DNA of 64,000 nt, from the NCBI GenBank assembly GCA_921293015.1, contig OV121098.1:18500161-18564160 (forward strand), given 5' to 3'. The stretch comes from Phorcus lineatus (taxonomy: Eukaryota > Mollusca > Gastropoda > Trochida > Trochidae). The stretch's first letter is position 1. Each line of letters begins with the position of its first letter. Below, piece after piece: positions 1-14,200 of this stretch. Made by a program: the position numbers and the translations under genes. The notes beneath the pieces are model-generated. The model saw only the letters and a program-made list of their open reading frames with translations, had not been told where the DNA came from and did no database searches.

Positions 1-690
1 TATCAGACATATTGCTGGTGGTCGAATCTGCCTGTATAGGGATAGCTACATATGTTGTAACTGCAGTCCATAAAACTTACAATGACACAGATATACCTTA
101 TTTTTCCTTCTTTTCTTGCCATCTTCAAAAAGTAATAAATATATATTATGCATACTACTTCTGACTTGCATTAGATGTCTTAAAGAACAAGCACATATAA
201 GAATCCTTTCTTTATTGCTACATTTCTATATTTGATGTATTGATGTCAAAATTACCTAAAAGCTTATATTTACAATTAATTTAGACGGACCATTAATCTT
301 TGTTAAATGTTAAAAGATATTTGTGTGATAATCTTACGCATTTAGAAATTACAATTTGATATTCCAGATATAATGAAATTGATAAAATGAAAAATTGTAT
401 TTGCTTAATTATTTTTCTTGTATAATCGCATATTAGACAGATGGTGAATTATTAAATTTATTCAATTATTTCTCATTGATTTTCATTTTAAACCAAAATA
501 TAAATAATCTAACATTTATTCTTCTCACATTTTAATTGAATTATCTTATTTGATTTAATTTCATACTTCCAAAAAATACTTTTTTTGTTTTTATTCTACA
601 TTTGACTTTGCAATTTCCATTTCATCTTTTTCTAATGATTATCATTAATGGCTAAATTGTTTTTGTATGATAATGAGATAACCTGACCAC
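1..690. other. AT-rich DNA, no gene seen
   Basis: Very AT-rich sequence without an open frame of note, recognisable repeat unit or RNA motif. It runs up to the Tc1-like relic that follows. Confidence 0.6.
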
Positions 691-697
691 CAAAAGA

Positions 698-1239
698 AAT
701 GTTACACCTTTTTAAATTGGAATATCATAAAAAGTTCTCTGAGAAACTTGTTTTGCTGTGTTTTAACATCCCATAAGTTTAGTTGTTGACAATGAGGAAC
801 TGCAACGTCTGTCGAGCGCTGACCTGTTACAAAAGTATGTTTGGATTCTCTTGCATGAATGGGTGACCACTGGCAGTAGAACTCTGTCAGTTTACCTCTA
901 TGCGATGAAAATTTGGGGTTGTAACCACTTCTAGGTTGCTCTTGTGTTGTTCCAGTCTGCTGTATACTTCTGCACAGGCTCAGAATGGCGGGACGATGAC
1001 ATCCCAATGCAGCAGGGACATTTCGCTCAGTGGACCCAGTTTGCAGAATACCAATGGCTCTTTCCCACTCCTCTGCTGTTAACCTCAGCATCGTTATCAA
1101 ATCATGTTATGAAATGATGAATACTTCTACACCTGTTTCCAACCTTTTTCACATGTATTTCATGCAAAGTAAAATTCCAATTGCTACGTTTTAGGGGCAT
1201 GATTCTTCAGATCAAAAATCAAACGTGTAACATTTTAAA
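698..1239 (-). mobile_element. Internally deleted Tc1-like DNA transposon relic
   Basis: On the minus strand a frame from about 1100 down to 702 starts with a Tc1-type helix-turn-helix region. Residues such as LTAEEWERAIGILQTGST, then ALGCHRPAILSL, then QQTGTTQEQPRSG are what the first paired-like domain and GRPR-type linker of Tc1-like transposases look like. After about residue 60 the similarity is lost except for a possible scrap (TGQRSTDVAVPH), so most of the DDE catalytic domain is missing. The outer ends carry inverted copies of AAATGTTACAC followed by one mismatch and TTT (near 698 and near 1236), which fits short terminal inverted repeats. The exact ends and a TA duplication could not be fixed. 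It cannot encode a working transposase. Confidence 0.6.
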
Positions 1240-1790
1240 TAATTAGTAAGATTAAGAAATTGTTTTGGTCACGTTAACATGTGTTAAAGCTTCCTAAAAC
1301 AGTCAAAAAACATGGGGAACAAAACCTTTATAAGAATTGTGGAATGTGTGAAACAATACAAATCTCGGTATTTGGTTATTGTTTAATGAAATTAACTAAT
1401 AAACCTTATCTAAAACGTAACTGATTTCCTTTTAAACAAATTTTATTGCATTATCTAGTTCACTTCACTTTCTTACCTTTTTTACAATTTTCCCTTCCAT
1501 TTTTCTATGATTGAAAATAAAACAATTGATCCCACCCATGAAAATATGGCAATGATATAAGTATCAGTAAATTCTCAAGTCTGTTTTTTCAGCAAAAGAC
1601 AAGTGACTAAATCTATTGGATGCTAAAATTGAAAAATAAGTTCCTCTGAGGACATTACTTTCTATGATATTAAACTGTGTTACATATCTTTTGGCGTTCA
1701 GTTTATATTAGGTATGATCAAATCCAATCTGTCACCTGTAGAAGGTCAAGATATTGAAGGTGTTCTAATATTTGTTTTACTCTCTCTTCT
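1240..1790. other. AT-rich DNA, nothing recognised
   Basis: No repeat structure, RNA gene or convincing exon was seen in this stretch. Confidence 0.5.
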
Positions 1791-1914
1791 GATTCTCTAT
1801 TGTAATAGTGATGAACATTTCACTACCCAGACAGCAACAGATTTAACCATAACTTCAGTATCCATCTCCTCTAATGTTGGAAATGCCTGATCCTTTATGT
1901 TTATCAACTGGGGA

Positions 1915-2035
1915 GAACCAGGTGTGATGACCAGGTGCTTCCTCCCAACCCCCTGATCCTGCCTCACCACCCTCCCTTGCCTCAACCCCCTCCCCTTGCC
2001 TCACCCCCCTCCCCTTGCCTCACCCCTTGCCCTGC
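1915..2035 (+). repeat. C-rich short direct repeats
   Basis: A pyrimidine-rich tract in which CCTCACC/CCCTCCCCTTG-type units of about 20 bp repeat about four times. Short minus-strand open frames here are by-products of the C-rich composition. Confidence 0.6.
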
Positions 2036-2389
2036 ATTGTATGGAGGATAGGGCACAGATTGACAGAGTAAATGTTTGAGGTTCGCGTGGAGATGTTGTG
2101 AAAGTCAATTGATGGACAACAAGCGTGGCACTAACATTTATCCACGCGCGGCTTGTCCTGGGGATTGGAACTGTGAATGTGAACAATAGCAGTGGTTCAT
2201 GGTTGGGTGATTGTGCAGGAGCTGCTGTCAGTGGGTTTGAGCATGTGTATGTGCCAAGTAGTCTGGGATAAATACTCTGAGAGCGGATACCGATACTTTT
2301 GATTGTCTGCTCCTGGGATCATTGAACTTGTGTACAGGTTATGTGTACTAATTGGTGTACTGGTGTGAGCCCAGGTGAGTGTCAACATT

Positions 2390-5300
2390 GTATAGCAGAT
2401 AGCATCGTCTTAAGACTGCTTTCTGGAATCATGCACAAACTATTTTCTATCTTCATGCACAAACTACTGTGTGTGACTATATGTAGAGATTATAATAGTG
2501 TAATCTTCATTACTGGCAGGAGATACTAAGTGAAATACAGTCATTGATTCATATTAGTGAGTATACATGTCCAAACTGATGAATCATTGCTGAACACATT
2601 TCTACTGTATCCTGCTGTATTGTATGGATATGAGTTAACAATGCACAAGCTGATGTAAAATAATGAGTAAAGATAGCGGCAAATGTGCACGTCTATTAGC
2701 TTCATGATGTTGTGATGTACAGTGCTGTACAGGGGGTAATCTATCAATCATTGTTGTGTAATGCTGTCACATCACTGATCAGATAAAGATCCCCATGCAT
2801 GTGATCTATATCTCATGTCCTTCCACTTACCGCTCCATGCTATAGTCAGTGTCATATTTTCAACTGTAACTAGACCTACCCAGGGGGTTTATTGAGCGAG
2901 TCCTGTAAGTAAAAAAGAAGTGCTCAATTGGGGTAGTATTTCATGTTTGATAAATTTAAAATAAGTAATATTTTAAGTTATTATGCTTTATATCTCATGA
3001 CATCCCACAAATAGAAAAGTAACATGAGAACTAATGTTTGATTGTTGTTTCTGGAAAAAAAATCTGTTCTTGAAAAGTCAAATAGTTCAGAACTTATTAT
3101 CTCTTAGTGGTATCTACTTTCAAGCTAGTATACTGGACAGCTCTAATTAGGGATATATACAAATTAGAAAATATGAAAAATGAGAACTATTTATATATAT
3201 CTTCGTTGATCATCTGATGAAATACCAATCATAAAAAAAACTTTATTAACTGAAACTTATAGCCCTCCGTTGTGAAGGGTTGAATGATGCTCCATACATC
3301 TCTCATACCATCTCTCTACCATCACAAACTAAACTTGCATTGTGTGTCATCGTTATCCAATAAAATGTCTTATTAATGATAAAGAAATTATATGAATAAT
3401 AGACTGTTGCTCTAAAATATTATGGACAAACCAGATATGTACATAGATAAATGGATAAAAACATTAATGTGTGCTGTACAATTTCGTCATACGGGTTATA
3501 ATATCCAAATTTGAGACACTTTTAGATTTTCTGTTATATTTTCAGCATTCACCCTTCATAAAATCAAGTAATATTATTTTCAATTTATTATTTTTGTATC
3601 GCTTTTGAATCCAAGGATTCTGTAAGCTGACCAGAAATCGCTTGACAATGTGACGTCGACCGTGTCATCAGGTTAATACAGAGTTGTGTGTAGTTGTGTT
3701 TGCATTTAGGGAATGCACCTTATTGATGTATAAAATGATGGGGAAGTTTATACATCAAGTTTTGTGCTTCAAAAGAAGAATGTTTGATTTTATCCTACTT
3801 TGAAATTACAGGTTTTCAACCTGATGGTTTTGTGGCTTATGTTTAGACATTATTCACCTCATTTATTTCTTTGAACTAACTAGTGTTACTTTAGTAAGTT
3901 TAAAATCACAAGTTCAATTTTGCTCCAAATTCTTCAATCTGTGTCCACTATACTTCGCATGTACAATTCATAAACGTGTAAATCACATAAACTAGTTGAT
4001 GTGTATCAATATAACAAATAGCTTTGCTATTCAAATTAAGGATGTTACTGCAAATCATACAAGCAGTTGAAACTGTGCCACTTACATGCGATTTGACCTG
4101 TAGACCATTTTTCTTTATGGAAAACGCTGGACAAAAATTAATTTGCCCAAACAAAATGTTTGACGTCATCTGTTGAAAACAAGCCCTGTAAAATGGCTTC
4201 GGCCATATCATTAACCCTGTCTAACAAGTGAATACATAGCACAGGTAATAGCAGCTATACCAGTCCACCAATCCTTATACAAAAATGGCAAGACATAAGC
4301 ATATGACTTTCTGAAGCAACAGTAAAACAGTACATGTAGCTCTTTAGCCTTTGTATGTTGATGTTCAAGACTAAGACGCCTACCAGTCAGCTCTACAAGT
4401 GAGATACATCACCGAAATTCTACATCATAGGTTGCCTTAACACATAATTGCATGAGCGTCGATAAAATCATTTAATAATAATATGATAAAATAATATTCC
4501 TAAATCATGAGGCAAAAAAGAAAACAGAATTTAAAAAAAAAAAGTTAATGAGTGACTACATATAATTATGTACTTATATATTTGCTCTTTTATATCTTGT
4601 GGAAATTTATTTTGTAAGTACTGAATGCCTATAAAAACAACTAAAACATTGTTTAAATCTGCAAAATATAATTTCTGACTAACATTATACCTCCATTGTA
4701 TGACTTCCCCCTTTATGTCCACCCGTCCAAAATTAACAAAAGCAACGCAAATACGCTAAGAAATCATTTGTATCTAATGCAGTCAAACTAAAACATTCCT
4801 AATCTGTTCCTATTATTTGTTTATTTCCGGGGAAAACTTGCATGGACTTTTATTGAATTTTAATAATTTTTAACCAAAGCCTCAAGTTTTTGACACAAAG
4901 GAATAACTAGGATTGAAATAAATATCAAACAATTCCAAGCCTTACAAGCATACAATCATATATTGTTCCAATATTGAGGAAAATAAAGCAGTCATTGATA
5001 ATAAGTCTTATTAGAATTTGTCTTCTTTAATGTACTGTTTTAATTATAAATAATAATATATTTATTATAGAAAGCTTTTTCTAAGCGGTACTTGTCTGAG
5101 ACAAGTTCATAGTTTTTAAATTTGACACTTACAAAAAGACAACCAAACATAAAATGTGTGATTGTTAACGTTTAATACAGTCGCTATAAGTCACATGTGT
5201 TGTCCTCAGTTGATGTCACATCTGTTTATTTGTACAGAACAACACGATCAGGTGAGCAATTTGCTGTTTCTTCTTAAATTGAAATAAATTACATAATCAG

Positions 5301-8226
5301 TTGATTTAAAGTGAACATCAACCGTATGTAGATTTTTTAAAAGAAGGATATATTATGAAAATATGCACATAAATTTACATTTGGCTTATAATCACATTGA
5401 TCAAATTTATCCAGTATGGCAATAATTTTCAAAAACTTATTTCTAAGATTTTTTATTTTAGCTTGAATTTTTCAATAAAATTATTGGATAATTTACTTTT
5501 CTTGTAAAAAATCATTGAGATCTTCTTCATACAAACATATTCTATAATTTAGTGCTTGTGGACATTGATTTCCGTTTTGAAATGTTGAAGTATCAAACAT
5601 ACTTTTTGTATCTCTTGCAATAAGCACTAAACATAAACCAGACAGCTAAATGTTGGTATTTTTAGAAGATTAATTTCCTGAAATTAATTATGCTCATCAC
5701 TCTAGGCCACTTATTTTGTGATAATGTTTTTTTCTTTCTTAACAAGGATATATATATCTATTTAGATATATAAAATCTCTTAATGTTCTCTCATATATTT
5801 CTGTATTCATCAAGGATTACTATGAAAGCAGAAAATGCAATTTGGTATTATAGCACTTGGGAGACTGATATTTCAATTTCATCATGATAGAATTGAAACA
5901 TCAAAATATCTCACTTAGATTAAAGACTTTGTCATTGTTGACTTATTGATCGTGTACAGCAATCATACATCTCTCATTGAAAGGAAACTCTTTTGAAAGT
6001 ATAATATGATATTAATGATAACAATAAAGAGTAATGATTATGATCACATGAATAGTTCAATGACCTATAACTCAAAACCAAATGTTAGCATAATGCGTGC
6101 ATTACACACATTGTAACCTTTGTCAAATGACCAAAGTCTTTGATTTTTCTCTGTCTCAACTCTCAGTGAGTATCGTACCTAGCAGTGTGTTGAGTTCTTC
6201 CAGGTTATCTTTAATTTTTTTACCTTTCTTCTTTCAAACCAGATATCCAATTGTATTGCCTTGTACACAAATACAAGATTTGAATAATGTAACTTAACTC
6301 TCGTGAAATGACTTCAGAACTGGTTTCCAGGGTTGGCAATCAGGAGTGTTTTCAGGGCTGTTTTCCTAGTATGTACCCAGATACCCAGGCTGTCGATCAG
6401 TGCCGTACTGTAAATTTGCTTCAGGGTATGATTAGCCTTCTAACTCACACCAAACCAATATATAGTCAGGACACACACAAAAACCATTCGATAAAAAAAC
6501 TTACAGAGTACTGAAATAAGCACAAGAAACCATTAGAGAAATACAGATAGAGTTAACGCCATTTCCTCATGGTTCACAGCTTAAAAAAAAACCTCTTCTA
6601 TTTACTTTATTTGGTTTAGGGTTTAGATTGGTCACAGCTTGTTACAATTCTGATGTTTGATTCGAGCTATTGGTGTCCATACTGATGCGGCTCGACTGTA
6701 TCTTGTCACCAAACTGTTAATTAACCATGCTCAAGGTTGTTTGACATGTTCATTGTCTACTTAACGAGTAAACTTCAGTGGTAATTTGACGTGTTAGAAT
6801 TGTTTACAAGTTTAATACATCTCTATGTAAATTATTTATTTGATATTTTTAAAATAAGATTCATTGATAATCTGAAAATTGTAAACAAAATGGTGTATTA
6901 ATTAAGTTTGAACATCCACAAAATAAAATAAGTCTCTTAAACAGTATAAAAAAAACATGATATCGACTTTAAATTTTCAAAATCGTTATGTTTTGTATTT
7001 ATTCAAGAGAATATTTAGTAAAACATTTCAACGTAATGAATTGATAAACTTGTTTTAAGTTTTCAAAGAAGGCCCTTTTTCCTGAGCTCATTTCAACTTC
7101 AAATTGAATTGAATTGTTTGTGAAGAAGACAGAAGAGGAGAGTAGGTTTAGAACCATATCCTCCGGCAGATTAAATCCCAGCATGATAATAAAAAAGGTC
7201 TGGATGAATAATTAATGTATATGACTTTTTCAAACTTTGATATTAATGTTGCAGCTACAAACTTTAGAATTTTCAATAAGCAATTAATTGTTACTAAGTT
7301 TTGATTGAGTTAAATTTTAATAGTGTCTACAGTAGGAAAATATGTAATATATATAGATAAATGAGAACTATTTCTTACTGCTTTTGTACTGAAATGTTTT
7401 AAATATGTACAAGAACCAATATGAGAAGATAGCCACATGAAGGATCGAGTCATTAACCCTTAATTCCCTTCATCAGCTGCGGATACACTAATATTTCAGC
7501 TTCATCTTCGCTTGCCCATTAGCCAATCATGCAATATTCCCTTTGTAAATAACCATTAGTTCATAATTTTAAACTTTATTGGGTGATTGATGGTAAAAAG
7601 GCTAAACGCACCCACCTCTGTTTTATGATATTGTGCTATCTGCCACTTGATGGTTAGCAGGTAAATAAATACTGCAGGTATTTGGTGTATTAGATCTTAT
7701 ATTAGGGAATGCTTTCACACCAAACAAAGATTCCTTCTACAGTGACTGAATCCTTCTAATTACTGTATGAATAAGCAGGAGACTTCTTTAGCTTTTGAAG
7801 GAACTTTGTAATGACAAGACAACTGTAAAGAAGACTGTAAATATGACTTCAATAAAGTCAAAATCACATTTGGTTTCATACAGTCTTCACTATTGAAGCA
7901 TGATTTCCATATAAGACATTGATATGATAACTAATGGTAATAATTCATTGATATGATATGTAATGATACAATAGCAGATTTATGTGTCATATCAAGCTGT
8001 TCCACTGATAATATTGAATTACAAGTGATGAAACACCCTGTGATAAGGAGTTAATATGATAAATGACATCATTTACAATGCATATTGACGCTTGGTGTAC
8101 GTAACACATATCAGTACAAGTTCATAGGCTGAATCTCTTCTAATCACAGACCAAATGGGTTTATGTGAAAGCTTTTTCATCAAGCAAAATCAGATAGGCT
8201 GGAGTCCGCTGGATAACCCTTGTGCT
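2390..8226. other. Long AT-rich intergenic or intronic stretch
   Basis: I see no gene, RNA gene or defined mobile element in about 5.8 kb. Short open frames (about 60-90 codons) occur at the density expected by chance in AT-rich DNA. A candidate donor site (CCCAG followed by GTGAGT) sits near 2374, and a pyrimidine-rich acceptor-like stretch near 6210-6240, but neither bounds a convincing exon. Confidence 0.5.
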
Positions 8227-8583
8227 GATTCTTAACCTGCTGAAGTGATGTCATACCTTCAGATTCTTAACCTGCTAAAGTTATGTCATATCTTTCAGAT
8301 TCTTAACCTGCTGAAGTTATGCCATACCTTTCAGATTCTTAACCTGCTGAAGTTATGTCATACATTTCAGATTCTTAACCTGCTGAAGTGATGTCATACA
8401 TTTCAGATTCTTAACCTGCTGAAGTGATGTCATACCTTTCAGATTCTTAACTTGCTGAAGTGATGTCATACCTTTCAGATTCTTAACCTGCTGAAGTTAT
8501 GTCATACCTTTCAGATTCTTAACCTGCTGAAGTGATGTCATACCTTTCAGATTCTTAACCTGCTAATGTGATGTCATACAATT
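8227..8583 (+). repeat. 36-bp minisatellite, about 10 copies
   Basis: The unit begins GATTCTTAACCTGCTGAAGT and ends CATACCTTTCA. Ten consecutive units are visible with a few substitutions each (GAAGT/AAAGT, TGATG/TTATG, CCTTT/CATTT). The first and last units are the most diverged, as is usual at array edges. It is not coding. Confidence 0.9.
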
Positions 8584-8585
8584 CT

Positions 8586-10620
8586 CTACTATTGACAATA
8601 TGCAATTAAAAATGAAGTGGTTGTTTTGGTTATTGGAAACATGCTAAAACTTTATGATCAAGAAAAAGTTCAATTTGAGTCATTTAATTTCTAGGCTTAG
8701 TTTAAAAAAAATTCCTATTTATTCTATAGCCTTTATCAAAAGGTGGATCATTAATATTCATTTAGAACATTTCAGACTTGCAAGGTAACTGTTCAAAGAT
8801 TCTATCTGATTTTGTTGAGTGTTTGTATGATGCAAGATGGGAGTTACTGTTTTCTTGCTAGGAGTTCTGCATTATGAGAGAAGAACAAGCACAGGGACTG
8901 CACTCACTTGCTGCACTATCATATACTGACCCCTTTTCAGTTGTATTTCACTTTATCTTCTAGGTTATTGGATTTCATATTTTAAATTTGATCTTCTAAG
9001 TTCTTCCATGTAGATGATATCTTTTGAATAAATGTTTTCTGCTGTTGTTTTCTTTTTGGTGTACCTTAACTAAATGAAATCAAATGTTATTAACAAAGGC
9101 AATAATTGAATAAAAAGGGCAATGGTGGAACGACTTGAAGCGCGTGTCACAGGTGAAGCATGACGATGGTCAGGTTCAGCAGACCATGAAGCCAGGTGGA
9201 GACCACTGCTCTATTGTATGTGTATTGTCAACTGGAAATCTTGATTAAAGGGCTACGCACCCTGACAATGATAATGACAAACAGTGTGATTTGTCAGACT
9301 GTCGTGACAAAGCACTTGAAGAGGTGTTGATGTCTGCAACTGCCAGACCAGTGTTGTGGCGTGCCAACACCGCTAATATACTGCAGGGATGTGGTGACAG
9401 TTATTGTCTGTTTACAGACAAAAGAACCATTTGCAAAAGATTGTTCCAAATTCAATGAATATGTTCTTTGTAGGCTTTTATTATTCAATTATTTATTATT
9501 TTTCTATTTTTACCCTTTTTAATTACCTATTTGAAATGTCTGAATGTAGTCTTCAGAATAAAATGTTTAAAGTGATCAATAGCTTTCTAAGTAATTTTGC
9601 AGTTGAGTTTTACAGGTAGCTAATAGAGATATGTTTGGTGTTCAGTGTGTTTTTGTGTACCAAACAGACACAGCCAATAGAGATGACAATTTATCCAAAT
9701 AGGGGGTGAATGACAAAAACTTAAAACTATCTATCTTTCACACATGTATAGATGTATGTCCCTCTAAGTCACAAATCTCAAGGGTTAATACTCAGGTAGA
9801 GTATTGAGGATAAATCTGCTCCCGCAGTCCTCAGCTGACTGCACTGTAAGAGTGGGGTGACCCTGGCAGAACTGTTCTCCTAGTATATCTGACCAGGGTA
9901 TTTCTAGCTGCAAATAGGGAAATGATGGAGGGCCCATCAGTCTGTGTGGCAGGGAGATCTAGAGGCTGGAAGGCTGATACCAGATGATGCACCTTGAGCC
10001 TCAGCCAGGAGAACATGAGCCGGCTCAGAGCCTTCTCCTACTACATTAAGTCAACTTTGATTGCTTGTGTACCTTCCACCTTCAACCATTGCAATGTGTC
10101 GGAAGTAGGGCTATGCAGTCTAACTCCTGAAATCTGTACACACTTGGTATAACAACATAGTTATTGAAATGGACAAAATTCTAACCTTCAGTTAGAAAAC
10201 TTTGAATATCTTTATTTTGCTGATAAAATTTTTGGTAGCTTATCAATGTAATTAATTTTTCAATTCATACAATTAGATTAACACTTAAGATTTATTTTAG
10301 TGGGCCACTAGTGATACAATATCATTCAAATATTATCCCTCCATCTTTCATTATCATGATGTTTTCACATGCAGTATCAGGCTTTCACAATAATGAGATT
10401 CTTCCGGCAAGAGAGCTTTCATAAAAAGAAGCTTGAGCATTATAACCACTCAAAGGATGTTCAAGTTTTACTGAGAACAACATTTTAGGTAGGATATGTT
10501 TTGAAATATATAGAGAATCTCACCCAACTGTCTTGACAACGAGTTGATAAAAGTTACAAATATCCAAGGCTTTTTCATTTCAATTCCGTGAAAGATGTGT
10601 ATTTCTATAACACTTCACTA
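8586..10620. other. No gene recognised
   Basis: Mostly AT-rich. Two slightly GC-richer patches (about 9120-9400 and 9810-10020) carry short open frames on the minus strand, but no splice-site pair or domain supports them. Confidence 0.5.
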
Positions 10621-10645
10621 CTTTAAGACTCTCAGTGTGGTGATG

Positions 10646-10732
10646 TCTTAGCATTGTGACGTCGTCATTTTTATGACGTCATAGCATTGTGATGTCATTA
10701 CTAGATGATGTAAAACAATTGTGATGTCATGA
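10646..10732 (+). repeat. Short degenerate repeat with CRE-like motifs
   Basis: About three diverged units of roughly 33 bp, each starting AGCATTGTGAYGTC or similar. They contain TGACGTCG, the palindrome ATGACGTCAT (10673-10682) and two TGATGTCAT sites. TGACGTCA is the consensus CREB/ATF site; whether it is used here is unknown. Confidence 0.55.
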
Positions 10733-11241
10733 ACTTGACTGTAATAGGGCATTGTTCAAAATCTACTGTCAAAGCGATATCTCATGTGGAACACATTTTT
10801 GGATGATAAAACAACATTCCACAATACAATGTAAGCTCATGTTATTCTAAGTACCCGGAGTTCAAGGTTAACTTTGCGGTGTTTACATCAGCTCATCAAA
10901 TGGATTCTTTGAAATATAACAACTAGGGGTGACTTTTGACCAACGTAGCCATAGCAATGAATAGTCTACTGTGCGTAACTGTTGAGACCTACTATTGCAA
11001 TAGCTTTTGGGATAGTTCATCAATTAATGTGATAACACAATTCAAGACAATGAACACTGTTTAGTATCTTTACGATTATAAATTCGGACCCAACTTCTTC
11101 ATGCAAGCATATAGCAGAAAGAAGGAACATTCTTCCATTTTCTGGTTGTGTAAATGAGTTTATAGGGATCTGCATTTTTTCAAATCACAAAGCTGCTGTT
11201 GTTAATGAATATCACTTATAAATTCATATAATCATCTTGTT

Positions 11242-14200
11242 GCCGGGGATGTAGCTCAATTGGCAGAGTGTCAGTAGCTCAGTTGGTAGAGCGTCAGTAG
11301 CTCAGATGGTAGAGTGTCAGTAGCTCAGTTGGTGGTGTCAGTGGCTCAGTTAGTAGCGTCAGTAGCTCAGATGGTAGTGTCAGTTGTTCAGTTGGTAGAG
11401 AGTCAGTAGCTCAGATGGTAGTGTCAGTTGTTCAGTTAATAGAGCGTCAGTAGCTCAGTTGGTAGTGTTTGTAGCTCAGTTAGTAGCGTCAGTAGCTCAG
11501 ATGGTAGTGTCAGTTGTTCAGTTAATAGAGCTTCAGTAGCTCAGTTGGTAGAGCATCAGAAGCTCAGATGGTAGTGTCAGTTGTTCAGTTAATAGAGCTT
11601 CAGTAGCTCAGTTGGTAGAGCGTCAGAAGCTCAGATGGTAGTGTTTGTAGCTCAGTTAGTAGTGTCAGTAGCTCAGATGGTAGTGTCAGTTGTTCAGTTA
11701 ATAGAGCTTCAGTAGCTCAGTTGGTAGAGTCTCAGTAGCTCAGATGGTAGTGTTTGTAGCTCAGTTAGTAGTGTCAGTAGCTCAGATGGTAGTGTCAGTT
11801 GTTCAGTTGGTAGAGAGTCAGTAGCTCAGTTGGTAGTGTCAGTTGTTCAGTTAATAGAGCTTCAGTAGCTTAGTTGGTAGAGTGTCAGTAGCTCAGATGG
11901 TAGTGTTTGTAGCTCAGTTAGTAGTGTCAGTAGCTCAGATGGTAGTGTCAGTTGTTCAGTTAATAGAGCTTCAGTAGCTCAGTTGGTAGAGTGTCAGTAG
12001 CTCAGATGGTAGTGTTTGTAGCTCAGTTAGTAGCGTCAGTAGCTCAGATGGTAGTGTCAGTTGTTCAGTTAATAGAGCTTCAGTAGCTCAGTTGGTAGAG
12101 CATCAGAAGCTCAGATGGTAGTGTCAGTTGTTCAGTTGGTAGAGAGTCAGTAGCTCAGTTGGTAGAGTGTCAGTAGCTCAGATGGTAGTGTTTGTAGCTC
12201 AGTTAGTAGTGTCAGTAGCTCAGATGGTAGTGTCAGTTGTTCAGTTGGTAGAGAGTCAGTAGCTCAGTTGGTAGAGTGTCAGTAGCTCAGATGGTAGTGT
12301 TTGTAGCTCAGTTAGTAGTGTCAGTAGCTCAGATGGTAGTGTCAGTTGTTCAGTTGGTAGAGAGTCAGTAGCTCAGTTGGTAGAGTGTCAGTAGCTCAGA
12401 TGGTAGTGTTTGTAGCTCAGTTAGTAGTGTCAGTAGCTCAGTTAGTAGTGTCAGTAGCTCAGATTGTAGTGTCAGTAGCTCAGTTGGTAGAGTGTCAGTA
12501 GCTCAGATGGTAGTGTTTGTAGCTCAGTTTGTAGTGTCAGTAGCTCAGTTAGTAGAGCGTCAGTAGCTCAGATTGTAGTGTCAGTAGCTCAGTTAATAGA
12601 GCGTCAGTAGCTCAGTTAATAGAGCTTCAGTAGCTCAGTTGGTAGAGTGTCAGTAGCTCAGATGGTAGTGTTTGTAGCTCAGTTAGTAGTGTCAGTAGCT
12701 CAGATGGTAGTGTCAGTTGTTCAGTTGGTAGAGAGTCAGTAGCTCAGTTGGTAGTGTCAGTTGTTCAGTTAATAGAGCTTCAGTAGCTCAGTTGGTAGAG
12801 TGTCAGTAGCTCAGATGGTAGTGTTTGTAGCTCAGTTAGTAGCGTCAGAAGCTCAGTTGGTAGAGCGTCAGTAGCTCAGTTGGTAGAGTGTCAGTAGCTC
12901 AGATGGTAGAGTGTCAGTAGCTCAGATGGTAGTGTTTGTAGCTCAGTTAGTAGCGTCAGAAGCTCAGTTGGTAGAGCGTCAGTAGCTCAGTTGGTAGAGT
13001 GTCAGTAGCTCAGATGGTAGTGTTTGTAGCTCAGTTAGTAGCGTCAGTAGCTCAGATGGTAGTGTCAGTTGTTCAGTTGGTAGAGAGTCAGTAGCTCAGA
13101 TTGTAGTGTCAGTTGTTCAGTTAATAGAGCGTCAGTAGCTCAGATGGTAGAGTGTCAGTAGCTCAGTTGGTAGTGTTTGTAGCTCAGTTGGTAGAGCATC
13201 AGTAGCTCAGATGGTAGAGTGTCAGTAGCTCAGATGGTAGTGTCAGTAGCTCAGATTGTAGTGTCAGTAGCTCAGTTAATAGAGCGTCAGTAGCTCAGTT
13301 GGTAGAGAGTCAGTAGCTCAGATGGCAGTGTTTGTAGCTCAGTTAGTAGTGTCAGTAGCTCAGTTAGTAGTGTCAGTAGCTCAGATGGTAGTGTGAGTAG
13401 CTCAGTTGGTAGACCGTCAGAAGCTCAGTTGGTAGAGCGTCAGAAGCTCAGTTGGTAGAGCGTCAGAAGCTCAGTTGGTAGAGTGTCAGTTGCTAAGATG
13501 GTAGTGTCAGTAGCTCAGATGGTATTGTTTGTAGCTCAGTTAGTAGTGTCAGTTGTTCAGTTAATAGAGCGTCAGTAGCTCAGTTGGTAGAGTGTCAGTA
13601 GCTCAGATGGTAGTGTTTGTAGCTCAGTTAGTAGTGTCAGTAGCTCAGATGGTAGTGTCAGTTGTTCAGTTGGTAGAGAGTCAGTAGCTCAGTTGGTAGT
13701 GTCAGTTGTTCAGTTAATAGAGCGTCAGTAGCTCAGATGGTAGTGTTTGTAGCTCAGTTAGTAGTGTCAGTAGCTCAGTTAGTAGTGTCAGTAGCTCAGT
13801 TAGTAGTGTCAGTAGCTCAGTTAATAGAGCGTCAGAAGCTCAGTTGGTAGAGCGTCAGAAGCTCAGTTGGTAGAGTGTCAGTAGCTCAGTTAATAGAGTG
13901 TCAGTAGCTCAGATGGTAGAGTGTCAGTAGCTCAGTTAATAGAGCGTCAGTAGCTCAGTTGGTAGAGAGTCAGTAGCTCAGATGGTAGTGTCAGTTGTTC
14001 AGTTAATAGAGCTTCAGTAGCTCAGTTGGTAGAGTGTCAGTAGCTCAGATGGTATTGTTTGTAGCTCAGTTAGTAGCGTCAGTAGCTCAGATGGTAGTGC
14101 CAGTTGTTCAGTTGGTAGAGCGTCAGTAGCTCAGATGGTAGTGTCAGTTGTTCAGTTGGTAGAGAGTCAGTAGCTCAGTTGGTAGAGAGTCAGCAGCTCA

